From NCBI GenBank assembly GCA_032622095.1, contig CP136063.1:267273426-267337425 (forward strand): a DNA stretch of 64,000 bases, given 5' to 3'. The notes beneath the pieces were generated by a model. That model did not search any database. It saw nothing but the letters and a program-made list of their open reading frames with translations, and was not told the origin of the DNA. The DNA comes from Siphonodentalium dalli (Eukaryota > Mollusca > Scaphopoda > Gadilida > Siphonodentaliidae). The translations under genes and the position numbers were made by a program. Position 1 is the first letter of the stretch, and each line of letters begins with the position of its first letter. Below, one piece after another: positions 35,716 through 46,903 of this stretch.

Positions 35716-36469
35716 TACATTCTATAAATTGGACTATCATCATGGTTTGAGTAAGCACATATATGGCTGTAGACCCTAATCTAGGGTTAATATAGGCAAC
35801 CAAATGTGTGCAATTTGTGCAATTCGGGAAGCAATATTTACCAATTGAATTCCTTACCTCTGTATATTTGGGGAAAAAATTGGTCAATATCAACAGTTCA
35901 TTGCAATTTAATCTAATTAATTAAAATAAATTAATTTTAACATCTATTCAAATGCCTTTAGAGAAATTCTATAAAAACAAATTAAATAAACATTGTATCA
36001 AAGGATATATACAAATTAATACTGGTTGCGGTTGATTCTGCCACCATTGCTGGGGGCTTCAATATCTATATTCATCCATGCATAGAAACAAAACAGGTCT
36101 GGTAAATACCATCTATAGCTATATTAGCCATATTTATATAAATTATGGAGACACAGACTCAGTATGAGTGTCCACTGCTTCAGTTAGCTTGAAATAATTT
36201 TCATCGAAATTACCACGAATCGATCAGAATGGTACATTGAGATTTAGCTACTATAGTTTAATATGACAATTGCTAATATAAGAATCTGATCAAAAAGAGA
36301 TAAATATATTCACAAAAATAGTTATATAAAAGTAGAATAGCTGGAGTTGACTGCTGTACAATATATTCCTGCCTTCAGTCAGTTATATTTAGCTATTATA
36401 GCTTTTTAGATATTTCACAAGCTGGTCCATGGAAGTGATTTCTTCTGGAGTAACAAACATAATATGTCT
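35716..36469. other. Intergenic AT-rich stretch
   Basis: No repeats with definable ends and no exon-like text. Confidence 0.5.
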
Positions 36470-36704
36470 TGAACCCTTTCATGACAGGAGATGCGCTGGT
36501 TGCAGCATTAAAGATCATGTGCCCTATGAGAGACTCGCATATATAAGAGAATGCACTGGCTTATAAGGACAAGGTAAATATTGTTAGGCCAATGTATTCT
36601 CTTATACACGCGAGGCTCCCTGTGGGAGACTCGCATATACAAGAGAATGCATTGGCACAGAGTTTTCACAAAATTTTAGGAAGCTCCAGCCATGGAACAG
36701 TTCA
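36470..36704. mobile_element. D-shell MITE, left hairpin half lost
   Basis: AACCCTTTCATGACAGGAG ... GCTCCAGCCATGGAAC. The right hairpin is intact (36588-36657). It lies just beyond the 3' end of the minus-strand gene. Confidence 0.7.
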
Positions 36705-36862
36705 GGTGTTATATATAACCTCTACCAATCACTATCTACAATTTCCAGACCTATACAGCAACTCAAAGAATTCTACCATATTAGCTATATATGGGATTCC
36801 AGAACTACGAAACATGATCAGACAAAACAACTGAATCCTATTTGTGTGAGGAACAACCAAAG

Positions 36863-37000
36863 TCAGGATCCATATTGTGTTCCATATCTAAAGCCATCCT
36901 TCTTCCTCTTCACAAGTTTAGGTAATGGTTTCTTCTGACACCTCTCCGACACCCAGTCAGGATGAATGGTGAAGTGAGATTTGAAAGCAGGTTGGGTTGC
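36863..37000 (-). CDS. Uncharacterised small gene, terminal coding exon
   Basis: 45 codons plus TGA. Begins ATQPAFKSHFTIHPDWVSER, continues with a Lys/Arg-rich stretch, ends YGTQYGS. The acceptor has a clear pyrimidine tract (TTTGTTTTTCAG). Phase 0 start. Confidence 0.8.
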   Translation of the reverse strand, partial: ATQPAFKSHFTIHPDWVSERCQKKPLPKLVKRKKDGFRYGTQYGS

Positions 37001-40000
37001 CTGAAAAACAAATTTATCAAATGAATTTCCTCCGTATTATTCATGAATGAATTGGATACGAATCTCATATATCTAAGTATGAAGGTTCCGCAAAATTAAC
37101 AGTTACAGTAAGGGTACTACGTCATTAAGTTATCGGCACATTCTAACTGTACCCATGATGACAACAAATATTATTTCAATTTCTTCAGTTTGTACTAGAA
37201 ATTTGTACCAGAAATTTCAGTTTAAAAGACATCAAGTTATAGGCACATTCTAACTGTACCCATGATGACAACAAATATGGTTTCAATTTCTTCAGTTTCA
37301 TCATAAAATCGCTATTTTACCTCTATGTGTATTTTTCAGAAGTTCAATTTAATAGAAAAATCGAACGCTGGTGAGGTGCGCTGGTGAGTATTTGAGGGGT
37401 AGCTTCATCAAATTCAGATTTTAACTCTTTCTATGCTAAAGCATTATCATTGGAGAATTTATCTCATAGGAAATGTTTAGATAATAAGTTCAACAAACGA
37501 CCATAGTTTGTTTATTGAACTTATTATCTAAACATTTACCCCAATAAATAGGGCTCCTTCTGCATTTTTATTAATTTGTCGTTGGTTTTTATCACCTTAA
37601 GATCCCTCCAAATGAATAATAGATCATTCTGATGTAGGCTTTTATAACTGAATGGGAGAATCCATTTAGTATAGAAAGGGTTAGGGCATATGTGGCATGT
37701 CTTAGGGTTAGGGTTAGGGTATATGTGGCGTGTCTTCCTCATGATTGAAAAGATTTTGATATCCTGTGAATGATGCAGCCTAAACTAAAGAGCCCAATAT
37801 GTTTACAACTGCTAATTGTAATCCTGATACAGGTATTGCAAAACTTCTCTATTATATTGGTGTCCGATAGTGTAACAATTGTGTGCAGTGGTATACAGAC
37901 TGATAGTTAATAGTTTGTAGTGCTCAGATACCAGTAGTGTGCAATGTCTTAGTACCATTAAGAAATTCAATTTTAATATTTCACAATTATTCCTGGGTAT
38001 ATTTTAAGTCAGAGATAAGTGACTTAAACTTTTATACTGAAATATTGGGGATAAATAAACCCAGGCCTGAATAAACCAGTTTCTTTAGTAAATTGACCAT
38101 TTGTGATATTCTTAAAGCAACTGTTTGTTAAGTTTGTAGATTTATACTGTAGGCTTATCCAATCAGAACAGTGTTAATCCATCAATTACTCACAAAATTT
38201 ATGTGCAAGCAATATAAAAGTCTGTAAAATATCATGGAGAAATAGATATAATGAAGACTTTGTCCTTTAGCCCTTTCATGGTGGGAGGTGCGCTGGTGCA
38301 GCATGATTAAATATCCTGTGCCAGTGCATTCTCTTATATATGAGAGTCTCCCATATGGAGACTCACATACAGTAATGCCCTAAGTAATCAACCTCTTAAC
38401 CAAAGCAGAATTATGGGTAACTTTTCAGGATTTAGTCGGAAATATGGCTTGTTGCCATTCATCGGAAAGCTCTCGGCGAGAGCTTTCCTATGAATGGCAA
38501 CAAGCCATATTTCCAACTAAATCCTGAAAAATTACCCATAATTCTGCTTTGGTTAAGAGGTCGATTACTTAGGGCATTACTGTATATAAGAGAATGCACT
38601 GGCTTACAAGGTCAAGGTAAATACTGTTAGGCCAATGCATTCTCTTATATATGCGAGGCTCCCTATGGGATACTCGCATATATAAGAGAATGCATTGGCA
38701 CAGGGTTTTCACATAATTGCCGGAAGCTCCAGTCATGGAAGGGTCAAAGGAACTGTTTGTTACGTTTGTAGACTTATACTATAGCAAACCAGAACAGAGT
38801 TAATCCATCAACTAATCAAATAATAGATGTCCAAACAATATAAAAAGTCTGTAAATTATTATGGAGAAATAGATATAAAACTTGTGTACTTTTGTCGGTA
38901 ATTCCACTGTAACAGTAATATATTTTCATAACAATTTTGACATCCGAAATCTGATTATTGGAAAGTTATTAATAATGAAAATAAGAAATTCAATCATATT
39001 TTCATGTATTTGTTGATGATAGTTGTTTTACAGACTGTTAAGGTATTTCACATGAACCCACTTCGAACGTCGTGAGTCCCTTTAAGTTGGGAAGAGAGAT
39101 GACAATTTGGATATAAAGTGCAAAATGCGTACATGTACCACAAATGCCCACTGGGAGGCAAATATAAGACCTCAACAAAGTTACCTCTGCAACAAAGGAC
39201 ATTTTTTTAATTTTTGGACTGTTTTATTCCAGCCATTGTTACATGGTACAAGGAAAACTAACATACAGTAACATGCATAATGTAGAACATATGTACGTAC
39301 CTTCCACATAACATTGAACAGAACAATACAATAATTGAACTGCTTCAAAATGCTGACGTTACCAGACATTTGTTTTCAAAAGTACGAACGCGCATTAGGG
39401 CCGTACCAGCGATGTATATATGTCCATGGCCGTACGAAACACCACCGCACCCCCCCCCCCCCAAATCTACAACTCATTAAAACGACTTCCAACAACTCCT
39501 TATAATGACTTGCATATCATTATAAAGACTTGCAAGTCATTATAATGTGTTTTTGGAAGTCGTTATAACGAGTTGTTGGAAGTCGATTATAACGAGTTGT
39601 GTATTTGTATATCTGGGGTGCGGTGGTGTTTTGGGTGGCCCTATAATGCGCCGCTCGTACAAAAGCTTATGCCTTATGGCAAGTTATGCAACCCAAGAGA
39701 CAAGTTAATATGTACATCATTCGGTGACCGAACAAGTTATTTACAAACAAATAATGCACAGAATCCATAAGTTCCATATATAGTTTACAATAAAACATAC
39801 GTAGAATGCTGCCTGGTCATGTACATAGTCAGCAGCCATTGGCTGGGGCTTCACTTGTTTTCCTTCCATCTCCTTCCACTCTGTGATTGTCTGCTCGAGA
39901 GTGTCTTGTTTCCTGATAAACAGACATGGAATATACAGTAGAATATTTCAGATGTACACGAAGAGTGTCCTGTTTCCTGTTAAACAGACATGGAATATAC

Positions 40001-41981
40001 AGTAGAAGATTTCACACTTACTAAGTACTCACTCTTATTAACCCTTTGAGTGCCAGGAGGCCGATGAGGGGGCCGATCTCATCGGCCCTAAACCTACAAA
40101 ATAAGTCTGTTAAAGAATATAAAAATAAATTATTAAAATTGTACAAAATTGTACACAAAAAAAAAAAAAAAAGGTTAGGCCAATGCATTCTCTTATATAT
40201 GCGAGGCGACCTATGGTCGACTCGCATATATAAGAGAATGCATTGGCACAAGGTATATGGGTTGATACAAAAATCGGACCTGGCACTCAAATGGTTACGG
40301 ATTACGTGTTCATTCCTTCCAACTGTCTTTTTCTAAATTTAGTCTTCTCTGGGGAGATCGATAACACATCTGTACTATACTTTATTTCAGACATAATTTG
40401 TCCATATATACATCAAAATTCCATAAAACTACTCTAATAAATTTTTATTGAATTTATTCACCAAGATATATTATCTTGTCAAATGATAGTTGTAATGAAT
40501 ATTGTAAGAATATAAAGATGTAAACATCCAACGGATGGTTCTAGCAAATTATATAAAGTCATTTTAATATGACAATACTGAGCATGGACCAAATAAATTC
40601 CCTTGAGAATGATATAATAATCATTACTTACTGAGGTGACTTTTTTTTCACCCAGTCTCCCCAATAACTCTACATATATTTATTCAATATACAGGCTGAT
40701 GTTATGACATAGTGTTTCATTTCAACTGCCCCTCCCCTCCCCTTGAACCAGACCAAAGTTCAGTAGTAGGAAGTTTTATTAGCACCCCCTGCCATTTAAG
40801 TTAATAATCAAGTACCTCAATATTTCTAGCTTTTGTAAAACTCCACACTCCCAGTATAGTACCCCTACGGCTAGAAATGTTCAAAATGAGTGTCCTTTCT
40901 AGTAAAATATTATGTGATGATATATGTGAGCTGAACATATATAGAGGATCTCACATGAGTTTCTATTTTATACGGAATTTATCAACCGAGTTCACTAAAT
41001 TCGATTTGAGCCGAGGTTTACCGAGGCTCAAATAGAATTTAGAGGACGAGGTTGATAAATTTACGTATAAAATAGGACGAGTGTGAGATACCTTTTATCA
41101 TATGATAAAATAAACCCGAAGCAACGCGAAATATTCATCGAAAACAACAATCATAAACTACAGCGATCGCAAGTTATTTGAAGAACGCCGTGACGTCATC
41201 GCACGCGCTGATATTAAACGTGTCTATTACCGATAATTATGAAACTGCTTTTATGGCCAAATTATGTGATAAATAAGCTTATGCCTACCAATGTACTTTG
41301 CATGCCCACTGAAAGAATATAGAAGTTAACTATATGATATTACCGAAAATTGCAACCATTCTAGAAAAAACAACGTCTGATCTATAGACACGATTGTAAG
41401 CAGTATAGTGTTTAATTCGGACCGAATTCATTGCCTATAAACAAAACGCCGATTCCACGACGCGAATCGCTGCATACGATTAATAAATATAAACGAGTTT
41501 CGTGGTTCCAAATTTGGACATAAAAGTTATGTAAATAGCATGCAACTTTGAGCAAGATAATATCAACTTATAATTATAGTGTTGCATATAACTTTAAATA
41601 CGTTGAAATGCGCCTTAATTGTGCAGAATTCGAACGAACCATCAGTTTTATGAATTTATATGACTGTAACTATAGCTATCCCCGGATCCATTCGTGACTT
41701 CAATATCACGTATGTCATGTATATATTATACATGATATTGAAGTCACGAATGGAACGGAGCCGGTTATATTTTATGGTGCCCACATCAGAATAGATAATG
41801 CCATAATTAAAAGGTATAGAAGTTTGCTACATGGAAACCTTTAAACATAATGTAATATAAGATCATAAATATAAAACTCGAACATTATTCACAAGCAATC
41901 ACGGTACACTTACCTGGCACTCAATGTTAACACAACTCGACAGTCGCTTCCTATTCTTTTTATGAGCGATCGAATTTCCAT
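36863..41981 (-). CDS. Small uncharacterised protein gene, about 105 residues, split; 5' exon uncertain
   Basis: Core exons, minus strand: 39912-39801 and 37000-36863 (TGA at 36865-36863). They encode KQDTLEQTITEWKEMEGKQV plus 17 more residues, then a basic C-terminal stretch starting ATQPAFKSHFTIHPDWVSER and ending DGFRYGTQYGS. Splice sites are TTTATCAG/GAAAC, TTCTAC/gtatgt and TTTTTCAG/GCAACC, with phases 2 then 0. The span given uses my preferred first exon, 41981-41914. That exon has ATG in good context (CTCTCCATGG), a perfect CAG/gtaagt donor and a phase-2 end that joins directly. It would give an Arg/Lys-rich start (MEIRSLIKRIG), which could be a mitochondrial presequence. An alternative 5' structure uses 43176-43159 plus 40669-40632. 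I do not recognise the family. The short, basic, Tyr/Trp-rich form could also suit a ciliary structural protein, but that is only a guess. Confidence 0.7.
37132..37300. repeat. Two-copy direct repeat of about 97 bp
   Basis: GGCACATTCTAACTGTACCC followed by ATGATGACAACAAATAT occurs twice. Lies in intron sequence of the minus-strand gene. Confidence 0.75.
37431..37685. mobile_element. Family-I MITE, second copy
   Basis: TTAACTCTTTCTATGCTAAA ... TTTAGTATAGAAAGGGTTAG, with a hairpin at 37470-37539. Followed by three short TTAGGG repeats (37683-37720 region). Confidence 0.7.
37740..38266. other. Intron of the minus-strand gene, nothing recognised
   Basis: Short imperfect duplication: TTTGTTAAGTTTGTAGATTT ... 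here and GTTACGTTTGTAGACTTATA at about 38760, on either side of the D-shell MITE. Confidence 0.4.
38267..38747. mobile_element. D-shell MITE interrupted by a family-E MITE
   Basis: CCCTTTCATGGTGGGAGG ... GCTCCAGTCATGGAAGGGTC. The loop of the left hairpin is split by 38370-38582; removing that insert restores cacaTAtaagag. Confidence 0.8.
38370..38582. mobile_element. Family-E foldback MITE (Tc1/mariner-like), nested
   Basis: CAGTAATGCCCTAAGTAATC ... CTTAGGGCATTACTG; the two ~100-bp arms meet at CTCGGCGAGAG. TA on both sides (38368-38369, 38583-38584). The CAGT end plus TA target is the mariner signature. Confidence 0.85.
39428..39640. repeat. Foldback in the minus-strand gene intron
   Basis: AACACCACCGCACC / GGTGCGGTGGTGTT ends; inner AACGACTTCCAACAACTC pairs with GAGTTGTTGGAAGTCG. 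Has a C homopolymer at about 39449-39463. Confidence 0.75.
39801..39912 (-). CDS. Uncharacterised small gene, penultimate coding exon
   Basis: Encodes KQDTLEQTITEWKEMEGKQV then KPQPMAADYVHDQAAFY. It needs two bases from the upstream exon. The other two frames contain stops. Donor TAC/gtatgt. Its acceptor region and first dozen bases are duplicated just upstream, at about 39960-40010. Confidence 0.8.
39896..40010. repeat. Local duplication spanning the exon 39801-39912 splice acceptor
   Basis: GAGTGTCTTGTTTCCTGATA (from about 39898) and GAGTGTCCTGTTTCCTGTTA (from about 39963) each continue with AACAGACATGGAATATACAG. In gene orientation the acceptor and the exon's first dozen bases exist twice, 64 bases apart. 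Confidence 0.8.
40038..40297. mobile_element. B-shell MITE 2, inverted
   Basis: TTAACCCTTTGAGTGCCAG at the left and GGCACTCAAATGGTTAC at the right, with one hairpin (40180-40249). Lies in the intron of the minus-strand gene. Confidence 0.8.
40632..40669 (-). CDS. Candidate alternative internal exon of the small minus-strand gene
   Basis: 38 bases, TAG/AGTTATTGG ... CCTCA/gtaagt, encoding SYWGDWVKKKSP plus CA. It joins in frame to 39912. It would accept exon 43159 in phase 0, giving a protein starting MLHISQ-SYWGDW of 101 residues. The acceptor has a poor pyrimidine tract. Confidence 0.3.
40943..41275 (-). repeat. Repeat G, inverted copy
   Basis: Reads as the reverse complement of 4283-4613, including TGACGTCA and GAACGCCGTGACG. 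Confidence 0.7.
41335..41570. repeat. Diverged dispersed repeat N, second copy
   Basis: GATATTACCGAAAATTGCAA ... AAATTTGGACATAAAAGTTA ... GAGCAAGATAAT, same order as 13970-14240. It lies just upstream of the 41914-41981 exon in plus-strand coordinates. Confidence 0.5.
41688..41753. repeat. Perfect short hairpin
   Basis: CCATTCGTGACTTCAATATC ... complement ending 41753; loop in an AT-rich centre. Confidence 0.8.
41914..41981 (-). CDS. Candidate first coding exon (preferred) of the small minus-strand gene
   Basis: ATG at 41981-41979 in context TCTCTCCATGG. 22 codons, MEIRSLIKRIGSDCRVVLTL then SA, plus AG, then CAG/gtaagt. Phase 2 fits the exon at 39912. No AG acceptor lies directly upstream, as expected for a first exon. 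Confidence 0.45.
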
Positions 41982-42856
41982 GGAGAGATTACAGGATTAA
42001 AGTGTGACATAACCAAACACGCAATAAGACAATGTTTGAAACAAAGCGTCGGTAAGGGAGATCCCGATCCCTCGCTAAGTAGATATTTCAAGAGCATACA
42101 TTAACCATTCGTGTTGCAATTATATGAACATGACAGGCAATATATTATAGAACAGTAGAACTTAGCTATATTAATACATTGATAAGTGATTGCTATCAGG
42201 GTATCAGGGATATGACACGAGTCACATGACATTATAGATGGCGAATTTCAAACTATATGAACCCAAATGAGAACCAACGGCGAAGATTTGGCATATTGTT
42301 CATCTAATAAAGTGGTTATTTCTGAGCCGCGGCAGCGTAGCGAAATTCGCGGTGAAAACCTCTTATTTTCTTGAAAATTGTGTGCTAACAACTTTAATAT
42401 TTCGTGAATTTTTTTTTCCTATAAAAATAGCTTCTTTTACTGTCCGGCATATCCGGAGTGGGCTCAATCGTCTCTGGGCTAAAGCGGTGGCAAACATCTA
42501 AAAATGAAGAAAAAAAAAGACACGAGACATCCGGGTGTCTGCTGTGCCGTTCTCCTAGACATTTCATAGTTCCAGACCACTTTTTACTACACCTATTAAC
42601 TTTTTTGCTACACCTATTTACTTTTTACTACACCTATTTACTTTTTATTTATATCCTATTGTATAAAATAAGTATGTTTGAAACAAGAAGCGCTGCAAGA
42701 AAGACGCTATTTGGTTCGGCATTGAAATTTCTATGCATTTATTACATACAGTTTCGACGTTTTAGAGGCACACACAAAATAACTTTTCAATAACAAACTG
42801 TTATTCTTTGGTATGTATTGGTTCAGTTTACGTGTCATAGTTTGTTTTCAACATCT

Positions 42857-42879
42857 TTGTTGTTGTTGTTGTTGTTGAA
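42857..42879. repeat. TTG microsatellite
   Basis: Seven to eight TTG units in the intron or 5' region of the minus-strand gene. Confidence 0.9.
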
Positions 42880-43158
42880 ACTTGAGGCCTGGAACCCTGA
42901 ATCCATTGTTAAGTTTTTTTCCGAGACAAATAAAGACCGCTTGTGCGGGGAGGGGCCAACAAATGTACAAGTAAAGGAGAACAGTAACAGAAAACTGAAG
43001 AATAAAAAAAAAGACGACAGAAAATATGATAAGCATAAAATGAGACATACTTATACCTTAGGGTACGTTCATACACTGGTCAGCATTTTTGCATTCATTT
43101 TCTCATTGAAAACCCAATGTTACTAAAGCTATATTCATAGTGTTATATATAAACTTAC

Positions 43159-43289
43159 CTGCGAAATATGCAACATATTCTGCACGGGCAAGCAGAACCG
43201 ACGTCTTTGAATACCCTCGGTCCATTCAGGCGAGGTGTGAGGGACTTCAGCGGCTCTCGTGAAGATGTTCGCGGCCGTCTTAGTCTCAT
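43159..43289 (-). CDS. Candidate alternative first exon of the small minus-strand gene
   Basis: A perfect CAG/gtaagttt donor at 43159/43158 on the minus strand implies a real exon. Two readings fit: ATG at 43176 (MLHISQ, phase 0, to 40669), or ATG at 43289 (43 Arg-rich codons, phase 2, directly to 39912). It may instead be untranslated. The flanking DNA is locally richer in CpG than its surroundings. Confidence 0.35.
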
Positions 43290-43419
43290 CTCGCTAACCG
43301 CTCGTCCAATTAAATTTCTATCTGAAAGTTTCACATTCCAATTTTCAACCTTGAATTTAAAGGATCTAAAGGCCTTTTAATAATGAGATTTCGAATGTCA
43401 AAGCCATTGTTATAATATG

Positions 43420-43700
43420 CAAACATTACTGTTACAGTGGAATTACCGACAAAAGTCCTATTAGATAAGGTAGAACAGTTTAATAAAAAAAAACTTGACT
43501 GTAAACATTGGAAAATGTCAAAACATTGAACAATATTTTGAAAATCATATTCAGACTTAAATATTTTATGTCTGTTACAAATCGCTGTGACGTGTAGTTT
43601 TGTTTACATATATAATAATAGTTTCAACACGAAAATTCGTTATTTGAGAGCTATCAATATGACGAATATAAGAACAACGTGTATCTATTCATGCGAGTTA
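43420..43700. repeat. Diverged dispersed repeat M, second copy
   Basis: ACATTACTGTTACAGTGGAA, AAACATTGGAAAATGTCAAA, GAGAGCTATCAATATGACGA, parallel to 22600-22900. Confidence 0.55.
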
Positions 43701-43739
43701 TTCGTATTGGTGTTGTTATGTTTACCCATACCATAGTAT

Positions 43740-43974
43740 GGTCAACATAGTGTCGATGTCCGGATTGACCACTCGTCGTTCGCCCGTCCGTCCGTCTGTA
43801 TGTCTGTCCGTAGACACTTTACGCATGGTGCGATAACTCAAATATTTTCTATCTGATCGGAACCAAATTTTGTATATGAATTTCTCAGCACAAAATACAG
43901 ATCGAGTTCGAATATGGGTTTTATCCGACTATTTTTAACTGAGTTATGGCCTTTTTTCGAAAAAATATTCACTC

Positions 43975-43975
<1 letters not shown>
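43740..43975 (+). repeat. Dispersed 'GTCCGTCC' type repeat
   Basis: CGCCCGTCCGTCCGTCTGTA then GGAACCAAATTTTGTATATG and AAATACAGATCGAGTTCG. Followed by an AT dinucleotide run (43988-44008). Confidence 0.65.
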
Positions 43976-44005
<30 letters not shown>

Positions 44006-44558
44006 TAATCAAATATTTGTTGTTTAAATAATATATATATATTTATCATATGACTCAATCATTATTTACGTTGGAAAGTATGTCATAAATCAATTTCATA
44101 TGAACTACTAGTTCATATCACCTTCCGATAATTTGATTGGTTTGTTGACAAAAAGTGTGTTCTGATTGGCTGAATGGCAGCCTGAGCCGAGCCGCATCTC
44201 TAACTAAATGCAGGTCAAATTCGTGCACGTCAATCAACGCGATGCAGAAATTCTCGCAATTATAATCTTGAAATATATAGTTTTGGACATTGTTATACGA
44301 TAAATAGAATATGTAATTCGTATTTATCTAATAAACATACGATATAATGTCACAAACTGAGAACAGAATAGCGCACTATATCTTCGCGTGCATATTATTT
44401 CTGCTAGTTCACCAGGTGTAATTGGGCTTCCGGTGCAATGAAGTGACGTCACATTAACCTTTTGCTGCCAATGTCATATAGCTATTTAGTGATTTGTGTG
44501 CGTTTTGGACATCATAATCAATTTATAGGTGTCATATGATAAATAGAATATGTAATTC

Positions 44559-44679
44559 GTGTTTCTCTCATATGATATTTATGAAACGAGTCTAAGAATT
44601 TTCAGTTTTCTCTCGCCGGAGGCTCGAGAAAACTGAAAATTCTTAGACTCGTTTCATAAATATCATATGAGAGAAACAC
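44559..44679. repeat. 121-bp near-perfect palindrome
   Basis: GTGTTTCTCTCATATGATAT ... complement to 44679, centred on CTCGCCGGAGGCTCGAG. Similar unpaired text lies 0.2 kb upstream (TATGATAAATAGAATATG). Confidence 0.85.
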
Positions 44680-45286
44680 TCATTTTATATCCTCTATATA
44701 TTTTTTAAAGTTAACAAAATTTGAAAAACTAACACCATTATAACTCTGCCAAGGGTACTCCGAGTCACCACACCAAATTTGGTTTAAATCGGTCCAAAAA
44801 TTTGTGTTATGTACTGGTAAACTTGTTTGGAGCGACATTAAACCCAATTCATCAATTCCATCCCATGCCTTTGCACTACTTAGCTATTGATAAGGCTATA
44901 TTATTTTCTGATGTATCTTATGCCAGTGTGCAGATAAAGAAAGCTATGGTATCTAATTTAAAAAAAAGTTTCAACAATACACATCACATGATATTAACAG
45001 TAGACTAGAACATATGTGCTCCATTGCACAGCTGAGTATATCACTCAACAGATGGTCTGAGGTCATCATAAATGTTATTGGTTTAATAGAGATGCCAGTC
45101 TTCGACATAAACAATGCCTGTGATTTGTTGACAGCTCTGCTATATAATTGATATTAATGGGTCAGCAGTGAGGTGTCTTTATCTTGATGGCTGTTGTTGG
45201 TAGAATTTTATATATTATCATTGTAAACTTAAATTGGACTCTCTTAACCCAAGTATTCCATGTCCAGGTCACATTTTCACATTGAA

Positions 45287-45362
45287 CCCAAGGCTGTGGT
45301 GGTGCAGCATTACATATCCTGTACCAGTGCATTCTCTTATATAAATGTGAGTGACCCATAAA
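45287..45362. mobile_element. D-type fragment, half hairpin
   Basis: GTGGTGGTGCAGCATTACAT then CCAGTGCATTCTCTTATATA; stops at about TGACCCATA. Confidence 0.5.
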
Positions 45363-45582
45363 TTCCAATGATTTGTGTTATGTACATTTGTCTATAATAG
45401 AACATAATAGTATACTCTATAATTCAACATCAAAACTCTCATTTATGATTCCGATCATAGTAATTTACTATCTCAAGGGATGGGTTAACATCTGCCGATC
45501 GTGATCGACCTCTCGTTTTTAAAGACTTTTAGATTGTTTTTCACATTTACAACTGAGTATTTTATGGGCAGCCATTTAAATG

Positions 45583-46040
45583 TACACAATCCGATTCGAT
45601 GGTCCCCATATCATCAGCAACAACAACAACAACATTTCATGAAATGACACTTCAGTTATCAGAATCGATTAATTGTCAAAACATAATGCTATAACCACCG
45701 CCAACTAGAGTATAAAAGTGCACAATAAGTGTTATACATGTATATCAATGTATATTTTGTTCAACGCAATTTAGTATCGAGAGTATGTCGGTCGGCATTC
45801 ATCGAATATTTCCCAGGCCGCCAAATATTCCAGATGATGAAAAATAACAGATTTCATAAATTGATATCTGATAACTGAGCTTGTATATAGTGTATATATG
45901 TTTTCTCATGTACCATGTATTATAATGGCTGAGAATAAAGCATTACTTACTTACTTAAAAAATGCGTGGTTCCTCGACTCGAATCAAATAAATAGTAAAT
46001 TTGGGAGCGTTAATTCGGAGTATGGATCTTTAAGTCTTTA
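45583..46040. mobile_element. Element K, second copy, ends eroded
   Basis: CAATCCGATTCGATGGTCCC and CACTTCAGTTATCAGAATC match 5488 onward; the right end is only GTTAATTCGGAGTATGG. An ACA/CAA microsatellite is inserted. Confidence 0.55.
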
Positions 46041-46903
46041 CAGACAAATAATTTACACAAGCTTTAGATTGATCCGCATTTTGTTCACAAAAGATACGTG
46101 TATATATAGTCTTTAAGTAGGTTTTTATAAAACGTATGTTATTAACGCCATCGGTGTATACTGTTGGGCAAATTTTAGAAATCTGTGGACCTATGGGGAT
46201 TTTATAAATAGATAATTGTTTTTTCCGGTAATTTTGGGACGCGTTAAAGTTGTACTGCGACCCCGAGTCCGGTAAAAGCTGTAGTTGGAATGTCCAAGTT
46301 CGTGAAAGTTCTATTGACTATGCCGATGATTTGAGAAGCTTTATTGTTTTAGGATATTGTAGAAAGGCTAATCTGGCCGTGTCAAATTGAGATATAGCGA
46401 TGGGATATCTCGCAGGACAACACATTTCGGGTTTTCGTGGGGTGTGTATTCGATGGATGTCTTATAGTTGCAGTATGTAATTATTATGACCGCGTTAATT
46501 GCGTTCGATGTTTAGGTATGAACAATGGCTGGGCCATGCACACTTGAAGATGTTATGGCGGGAACCCAATTTTTTATCCGCATTTAGAAGCTTTCTGGTT
46601 TGGTGAATGAAACACCTGCAGTAATAAGCCGTAGTTTTTTGTACGAATTTGAAGGATTCGTTGTTTTAACGGAATTCTGAGGCGGTGCATTCATGTAACC
46701 AATATATTTGATATTATAATTTATATTTATGGCTAATAATATGATCTTGGTGGCGTTACCATTTCTGACTATGGTTTTCTTGTTTTAATTGTGACAAAGA
46801 AGAGGTACACCATCTCTAAAGTGATACAGTTACCACGCCGGTCACCCGTGTAAGAGCACAGATCACCAGAACAATTATATACACACATATTTCGTTGCTA
46901 AAA
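46041..46903. other. Intergenic, nothing recognised
   Basis: No exon-like text or element ends. The same holds for 44700-45286 and 47349-47940. Confidence 0.45.

Noticed and set aside
37683-37725. Telomere-like TTAGGG repeats
   Set aside because: Only about three units next to a family-I MITE whose end is itself GGGTTAG; not evidence of a telomere.
42458-43126. Two adjacent plus-strand frames of 111 and 102 codons
   Set aside because: Low-complexity TTTTTACTACACC and TTG runs; the region is better explained as 5' or intron sequence of the minus-strand gene.
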